A stretch of 20,814 nucleotides of DNA from an uncultured Prevotellaceae bacterium (GTDB lineage: Bacteria; Bacteroidota; Bacteroidia; Bacteroidales; Bacteroidaceae), in contig CALBJW010000151.1 of NCBI GenBank assembly GCA_937893145.1, forward strand, positions 1 to 20,814. The letters run 5' to 3'. Shown here piece by piece: positions 16,128 through 20,814 of this stretch. The first letter of the stretch is position 1. Each line of letters starts with the position of its first letter. The notes below the pieces were generated by a model that was not told the origin of the DNA, did not search any database, and worked only from the letters and a program-made list of their open reading frames with translations. The position numbers and the translations under genes are program-made.

Positions 16128-16164
16128 TTCTAGATGTTCTAGTTATTTCTTCTAGTATTTCTAG
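16128..16164. repeat. Four TTCTAG copies between susD-like and lipoprotein genes
   Basis: TTCTAG occurs at 16128, 16137, 16150 and 16159, so the spacings are 9, 13 and 9 bp. The group lies in the 82-bp gap between the susD-like stop and the lipoprotein start. CTAG is self-complementary, so the segment could fold in the transcript. No promoter consensus is seen in this gap, so the two genes are probably co-transcribed. Confidence 0.6.
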
Positions 16165-16179
16165 TATTTACAGACTAAA

Positions 16180-18093
16180 TTAAAGCTGACCGCAGTTACC
16201 GTCGTTATTAATCAAGTTGTTTGACTTGCCAACGAATGTTTCCCAGATAGGCCAGAGATAATTGAGAGAAGGCTGCTTAACATAGAGACCATCCCAGTAG
16301 TCTGCGTTGATGATAGGAGTACCATTGCTTGAGAACCAGCCCTTGTTGCTGAAACCAAGAGCCTTAAGTTCTGAGCTCAATTCGTCAGTGTCACCATGGT
16401 TGAGACCATAGATAACGAGTGCTTCGCCTGACTTGCCATCACCTACATACATACCGTACTGAGCGATGATATCCTTGTCTGTAGTTTCATCATAAATCTT
16501 GTAGTAGAGTTTATCAGGAAGGTCAGCGTATGCACCCTTGCGTTCTGAAAGATCCTGAAGCTTCTGCTTAGCTTCTGCCATCTTCTGGTCGATGATACCC
16601 CAACGAACGAGGTCAGCACGACGAAGAGCTTCACCAGCAAACTCAAGACCACGCTGTTCGATAATACCTTCTAAGAATGTTTCCTTGTTTACAACGTACT
16701 TAGCCTTGAGAGCATCTACTTCGTTTTTAGGGAGAACACGACTAAGAACAGGCTCCATGTAAATCCATCCAGACTCAGCACCGTGGAGGTAGTTAGCAGC
16801 TTCAGCAGCCATGAGGTAAACATCAGCGAGACGCATGTACTGCCAGTTTACACCATCGTCGTTTGTAGAAGTAACGATACGATCCATCCATTCGTAACGG
16901 AGTTTACCGAAGCACCACTGAGAAATCTTGCGGAGTTCCTGAGGAGCCTTGCCATTCTCATCGAGATTCTTGCTCCACTGATAAGGAACGCAAGTGATGT
17001 CACGACGCTTGTCGTTCTTGCTATAATCATAGAAGAGGTATGGCATAGGACCGTTCACACCACCCTGTGGCTGAAGTGTGTACTGGTCAGCAGCAGCATG
17101 TTTAACACCCCATGTGTAGAGTACACGACCACGACCTGCTGAGAATGGGATTTCCCAGAGTGACTCAAGACCAGCAGCTGGAGCCAATGTTCCATCTTTA
17201 CCATCCTGACAGAGACGCTTGAAGTTGTCTTCAAAACTTCCAAGTACATCAGCGTCACTCTTTCCGCTCATTCTGTAATTACTGATAATGCTTGAACACT
17301 CAGCTAATACAACTGGCATGAGAGAATCCTGTGAAAGTGCAGGGTCTGTACTACGACGATAACCGTCGCCTCGAAGTGAATAACCACAAGCATAGAGAGC
17401 AAGACGTGCACGAAGTCCCTTGACAAATGCTTTATTCACACGTTCTGCTGTAGAAGTAATCTTACTCTGATTTGGCCAGTAGCACAATGTTTCTGCTTCA
17501 TAAAGGTCATTGAGAAGACGCTTATAGATGTCGTCCTTGTTTGTACGAGGCAGATAAACATTATCGCTGCTGTTAGGTTCGAAACGAGCAGGAACATCAC
17601 CCCAAGCCTTGATAAGGTCGTTGTAGATAACTGCACGCATAGTCATAGCCTCACCAAGGAGCTGAGCCATATCCTTGTTCTCCTTAGGATTACCATACTT
17701 TTTGATACCTTCGATAGCGAGGTTAGCACGCTCAATACCTTCGTAGAACTTTGCATAAGCATTGTTGTCAGTGTTCATCTGACCGTTAGTAGAGAGAGTT
17801 GCAAAGTTGCAGAGGTTCTGCTTGTCATCTGTTGCCTTTGAAGCAGAAGGTACAGAACCACTTGTTGTCTCAACATCTGAGTTGACACCATAATAAGGGA
17901 GGAAACGACCACGGTAAGAGTTTGTCTCACCGAATGATACGTTGATTGACATGATTTCCTGTTCAGCCAATCCGTACACACTATATACAGAACTCTCATC
18001 AAGAGTAGAAATAGATGGTGCGTCCAAGTCACATGAAGTTGTAAGTGCTGCAACTGCAAGTGACATTATTGAAAGTTTATATATATTCTTCAT
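16180..18093 (-). CDS. SusD/RagB-family outer-membrane lipoprotein
   Basis: The 637-residue protein is the surface glycan-binding partner that sits as a lid on the SusC-like transporter. The lipoprotein signal peptide ends TTSC (C21), followed by DLDAPS. Family marks are the N-terminal helical region with ITLDES-like and GLAEQEIM segments, the TPR-like RANLAIEGI ... AMTMRAVIYNDLIKAWGDVP stretch (typical SusD Y-x-L-x-x-x-W-G-D-V-P), MRLADVYLMAAEAANYL, IIEQRGLEFAGEALRRADLVRWG and the C-terminal LNYLWPIWETFVGKSNNLINN. Length is within the usual 500-650. It lies 15 bp downstream of the susC-like gene. The pectin specificity is inferred from the adjacent lyases and methylesterase. Confidence 0.95.
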   Translation of the reverse strand: MKNIYKLSIMSLAVAALTTSCDLDAPSISTLDESSVYSVYGLAEQEIMSINVSFGETNSYRGRFLPYYGVNSDVETTSGSVPSASKATDDKQNLCNFATLSTNGQMNTDNNAYAKFYEGIERANLAIEGIKKYGNPKENKDMAQLLGEAMTMRAVIYNDLIKAWGDVPARFEPNSSDNVYLPRTNKDDIYKRLLNDLYEAETLCYWPNQSKITSTAERVNKAFVKGLRARLALYACGYSLRGDGYRRSTDPALSQDSLMPVVLAECSSIISNYRMSGKSDADVLGSFEDNFKRLCQDGKDGTLAPAAGLESLWEIPFSAGRGRVLYTWGVKHAAADQYTLQPQGGVNGPMPYLFYDYSKNDKRRDITCVPYQWSKNLDENGKAPQELRKISQWCFGKLRYEWMDRIVTSTNDDGVNWQYMRLADVYLMAAEAANYLHGAESGWIYMEPVLSRVLPKNEVDALKAKYVVNKETFLEGIIEQRGLEFAGEALRRADLVRWGIIDQKMAEAKQKLQDLSERKGAYADLPDKLYYKIYDETTDKDIIAQYGMYVGDGKSGEALVIYGLNHGDTDELSSELKALGFSNKGWFSSNGTPIINADYWDGLYVKQPSLNYLWPIWETFVGKSNNLINNDGNCGQL

Positions 18094-18108
18094 TTTGTAA
18101 ATATCGGA

Positions 18109-20814
18109 TTAGAAGTTCAAGTTAAGACCAAATACGAATTGGCGACTCTTTGGATAACCAGAGTAGTCAACACAAGGAGTAAGACCAGTGTTACGGATAC
18201 AGTCACTTTCAGGATCAAGACCTGAGTACTTAGTGATTGTGAACACATTGTAGCAAGTGAAGTAGAAGCGAACCTGACTTGCGTGAATCTTAGTGATTAC
18301 AGACTTAGGAAGTGAGTAACCGAGTGAAAGAGTGTTGAGACGAAGGAATGAAGCATCTTCGATTGCCCAGTCTGTAAGAACCATCTGCTTTGTCCATGGG
18401 CTCCACATAGTAGTGTTAGCGTTCAAAGCAGCGAGCTGCTCAGGATCATTACAGAGTGTACCATCAGCATTGAGGTTAGTCCAACGCTTTCCGTCTTCCA
18501 TCATATCAATCATGTTACGATACTGATACTTACCTGTCTGAGTGAATTCAATCTTGTTTGCGTTGTAAACCTTGTTACCGATTGAATAGTTGAAGTTAGC
18601 TGTGAGGTCGAAGCCATAGATACGAGCTGAGATACCAAAACCACCAGCACATGTTGGATTAACATTACCAATGATTGTATTATCGGCATCTGTGATTACG
18701 CCATCACCGTTCTGGTCAACAAGCTTCATTGAACCTGGGCGGATAGTACCAACATAGTTAGATGAATTTACTACACCTTCCTTGAGAATCCACTGCTTCT
18801 TAGCATCGTCATATCTTTCGAAGTCAGATATTTCGTAACGACCTGCACCCTGGAAACCACGAATACGTCCGAGAGGCTGACCTTCTTCGAGCCAATAGTC
18901 CTGACCGATTTCAGTTGAAGCCCAACGTGAGTTCCATCCGTAAGATTCAAGACCACCAAGTGAAGTAACCTTATTCTTGTTGAAACCAATGTTAGCGTTG
19001 ATATCAAGAGCGAAGTTCTTCTTGTTGATTGGGTGAGCGTTGAGAGTCAATTCAAAACCCTTATTCTGTGTAGAACCGATGTTACGATACTGAGTATCAT
19101 AACCTGTACCAGCTACAGGGAAGCTGAGGAGGAGGTCCTTAGTAGAGTTGAAGTAAACTTCAGCAGTACCACTAATCATACCATTAAGGAATGAGAAGTC
19201 AAGACCGATGTTACGAGTAATTGTTGTCTCCCACTTGAGGTCTGGATTAGCCATAACCTTTGATGGAGCAACATAACCAGTAAGGCCGTTTACCCAAGTA
19301 GTGCTTGAGTTGTTGTAAGTCTGTACAAGCTGTCCTGTTGGGATACCATTGTTACCTGCTGTACCATAAGATACACGAATCTTCAAATCGTCCATCCAGT
19401 TCTGAGTACCTTCCATGAACTTCTCTGAAGAGATACGCCATGCAGCAGCAGCTGATGGGAAGTAGCCCCAACGATTTCCCTTAGCGAACTTAGATGAAGC
19501 ATCGGCACGGAATGTAGCAGAGAGGAGATACTTGCTCTGGAAGTCGTAGTTTGCACGACCGAAGTAAGAGAGGAGCTTGTCGTTAGCCTTGTAGTTGTCA
19601 TCGATTGTATATTTGTACTTACCAGCAGAAGAGAGCTTCCATGCTGTTTCTGAGTCGAAGCCTGCAGGGAATCCGTGTACTTCGTTAGTGATGTCGTTCT
19701 GACTTGTATAAACATACTCATGACCAGCGAGGACATTGAGCTTATGTGAACTACCTTTTCCGAAAATTTCCTTGAAATCGTAGTTGATTGTGTTAGTACT
19801 ACGAACGCGGTTGCGAGTAGTATTAACAGAGCGAGATGCTGGCTGATTCTGATATTCAGCAGCAGGAACATTCTTTACATAATAAGAAGTAGGACCCCAG
19901 AAACGCTGACCATAGTTGTTGTAGTCATCATAACCGATTTCAGCCTTAGCCTTGAAGTTCTTGAAGATTTCCCAACCGAAAGCAGCTGCTACGTTGAGGT
20001 TCTTACGATGCTTCTTCTGGTCATTATCGCGCTGAGATTCGAGTGGATTGTAGAGGTTACCAAGATCATCGTCAGCAGCACCTGCAGAAGAAGTGAGGTT
20101 AGAGAGTGGTATTGGAGTATAGATAACAGAATACTTAAGACGACGGTCTGTATCGTAAGTACCGGCTGTAGGGTCGTTCGAACCAGGACCATATACATTT
20201 GTATCATTGTAACGAGCCTGGAGGTCAAGAGTAGTATGCTTTGAAGGCTTAGTGTTCAACTTAAGGCTGAAGTTATGACGACGGAAGTCTGAACCAACCT
20301 GGATAGCCTTATCCTTCATGAATGCATAAGAGAATGCATACTTTATATTTTCTGTACCACCAGTAACATTAACGTTAGTATTGAATGTTTCACCAGTACG
20401 ACCGTTTACGATGTCCTGCCATTCATTGTACTCACAATCCTTGTAAAGATCCATATCCTGGTAGTTGCCGAAGAAGTCGGTATAAGAAGAAATCTTAGAC
20501 AAGTCGCCCTGAGCATGGAGAAGAGCGAGCTCATACTGCCACTTTGCATAATCGTAAGGCTCAAGCACATTGAACTTCTTTGCAATGTTCTTCATGCTGT
20601 AGTAAGCATTGAAAGAAACCTTAGTCTGACCAGCCTGACCTGACTTAGTAGTAACGAGGATAACACCATTAGCACCACGCGAACCGTAGATAGCTGTTGA
20701 AGATGCATCCTTGAGGACTGTGATGTCTTCGATGTCTGAAGCTGGGATATCAGAAATGCTTTCTACTGGGAATCCATCAACGATGTAGAGAGGTTCGTTG
20801 CTCTGAGTGATAGA
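18109..20814 (-). CDS. SusC/RagA-family TonB-dependent transporter (5' end outside window)
   Basis: The frame is open from the right edge to the stop near 18109, giving 901 residues of an outer-membrane oligosaccharide importer. The ATG at 20595 is an internal methionine: the 73 codons upstream encode the SusC plug signature, with NEPLYIVDGFPV, IEDITVLKDASSTAIYGSRG and ANGVILVTTKSG. The missing N-terminus should hold the signal peptide, the carboxypeptidase-like CNA-B/CarbopepD domain and the start of the plug. The barrel follows, ending with aromatic strands and the terminal QFVFGLNLNF, a normal outer-membrane-protein end. Barrel landmarks include ATFRADASSKFAKGNRWGYFPSAAAAWRIS and VSYGTAGNNGIPTG. 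It is the first visible gene of the susCD operon; its promoter lies to the right of the window. Confidence 0.96.
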   Translation of the reverse strand, partial: SITQSNEPLYIVDGFPVESISDIPASDIEDITVLKDASSTAIYGSRGANGVILVTTKSGQAGQTKVSFNAYYSMKNIAKKFNVLEPYDYAKWQYELALLHAQGDLSKISSYTDFFGNYQDMDLYKDCEYNEWQDIVNGRTGETFNTNVNVTGGTENIKYAFSYAFMKDKAIQVGSDFRRHNFSLKLNTKPSKHTTLDLQARYNDTNVYGPGSNDPTAGTYDTDRRLKYSVIYTPIPLSNLTSSAGAADDDLGNLYNPLESQRDNDQKKHRKNLNVAAAFGWEIFKNFKAKAEIGYDDYNNYGQRFWGPTSYYVKNVPAAEYQNQPASRSVNTTRNRVRSTNTINYDFKEIFGKGSSHKLNVLAGHEYVYTSQNDITNEVHGFPAGFDSETAWKLSSAGKYKYTIDDNYKANDKLLSYFGRANYDFQSKYLLSATFRADASSKFAKGNRWGYFPSAAAAWRISSEKFMEGTQNWMDDLKIRVSYGTAGNNGIPTGQLVQTYNNSSTTWVNGLTGYVAPSKVMANPDLKWETTITRNIGLDFSFLNGMISGTAEVYFNSTKDLLLSFPVAGTGYDTQYRNIGSTQNKGFELTLNAHPINKKNFALDINANIGFNKNKVTSLGGLESYGWNSRWASTEIGQDYWLEEGQPLGRIRGFQGAGRYEISDFERYDDAKKQWILKEGVVNSSNYVGTIRPGSMKLVDQNGDGVITDADNTIIGNVNPTCAGGFGISARIYGFDLTANFNYSIGNKVYNANKIEFTQTGKYQYRNMIDMMEDGKRWTNLNADGTLCNDPEQLAALNANTTMWSPWTKQMVLTDWAIEDASFLRLNTLSLGYSLPKSVITKIHASQVRFYFTCYNVFTITKYSGLDPESDCIRNTGLTPCVDYSGYPKSRQFVFGLNLNF

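Noticed and set aside
19383..19871. 162-codon open frame overlapping the susC-like gene
   Set aside because: Low-complexity Leu/Ser-rich translation in a shifted frame of a clear SusC coding region; a shadow.
18109..20595. SusC-like protein starting at the ATG at 20595
   Set aside because: The frame stays open to the window edge and the upstream codons encode the conserved SusC plug motif; that Met is internal.
7184..20814. A novel defence, mobile or phage system
   Set aside because: All genes fit a pectin utilisation locus; no recombinase, transposase, nuclease, toxin-antitoxin pair or CRISPR-like array is seen.

Overview
The window looks like a chromosomal segment of a Bacteroidota gut or rumen bacterium, most likely Prevotella or a close relative. 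The evidence is a SusC/SusD pair, lipoproteins with Bacteroidetes-style lipoboxes, leaders ending in AQ, and several promoters of the Bacteroidetes type (TTTG, 19-20 bp, TAnnTTTG). No species can be named from the sequence alone.

Left part (1-7165): mixed, mostly housekeeping genes. The end of a possible sugar isomerase is followed by a strong terminator. Next come a two-domain VOC (glyoxalase-fold) protein and, convergent with it, the AAA+ ATPase RarA. A 220-bp intergenic region carries short tandem repeats and a good promoter. It leads into a plus-strand group: a FlK-like hotdog thioesterase, a secreted protein with two GH43 domains, and a YbaK/ProX-type aminoacyl-tRNA deacylase. A convergent tRNA1(Val) adenine-N6-methyltransferase follows, then, from a divergent promoter pair, an exported nitroreductase-family protein that ends at a terminator.

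Right part (7184-20814): a pectin utilisation locus, all on the minus strand, in two transcription units. Upstream (right) is susC-like (truncated by the window edge), susD-like, and a surface-lipoprotein-like protein with two fibronectin-III-like domains and a predicted beta-helix (DUF4957/DUF5123 type); this unit ends at a terminator at 14421-14454. Downstream, a promoter at 14341-14372 drives pectate lyase (PL1), a second pectate lyase (PL1 with extra C-terminal modules) and a 1088-residue multidomain pectin methylesterase (CE8), ending near 7165.

The logic is a standard pectin system. The methylesterase removes methyl groups from homogalacturonan, the two Ca-dependent lyases cut the demethylated chain, the lipoproteins bind fragments at the surface, and SusCD imports the oligosaccharides. 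No GH28, GH105, PL9/PL11, hybrid two-component regulator or SusR-type regulator lies in the window, so the locus probably continues to the right or relies on genes elsewhere.

I found no CRISPR array, transposase, tRNA, rRNA or phage gene, and no clearly novel defence or mobile system. The most interesting points are the modular structure of the CE8 enzyme (an internally duplicated beta-sandwich module), the shared C-terminal tails of two secreted pectin enzymes, the beta-helix lipoprotein, and the intergenic repeats.
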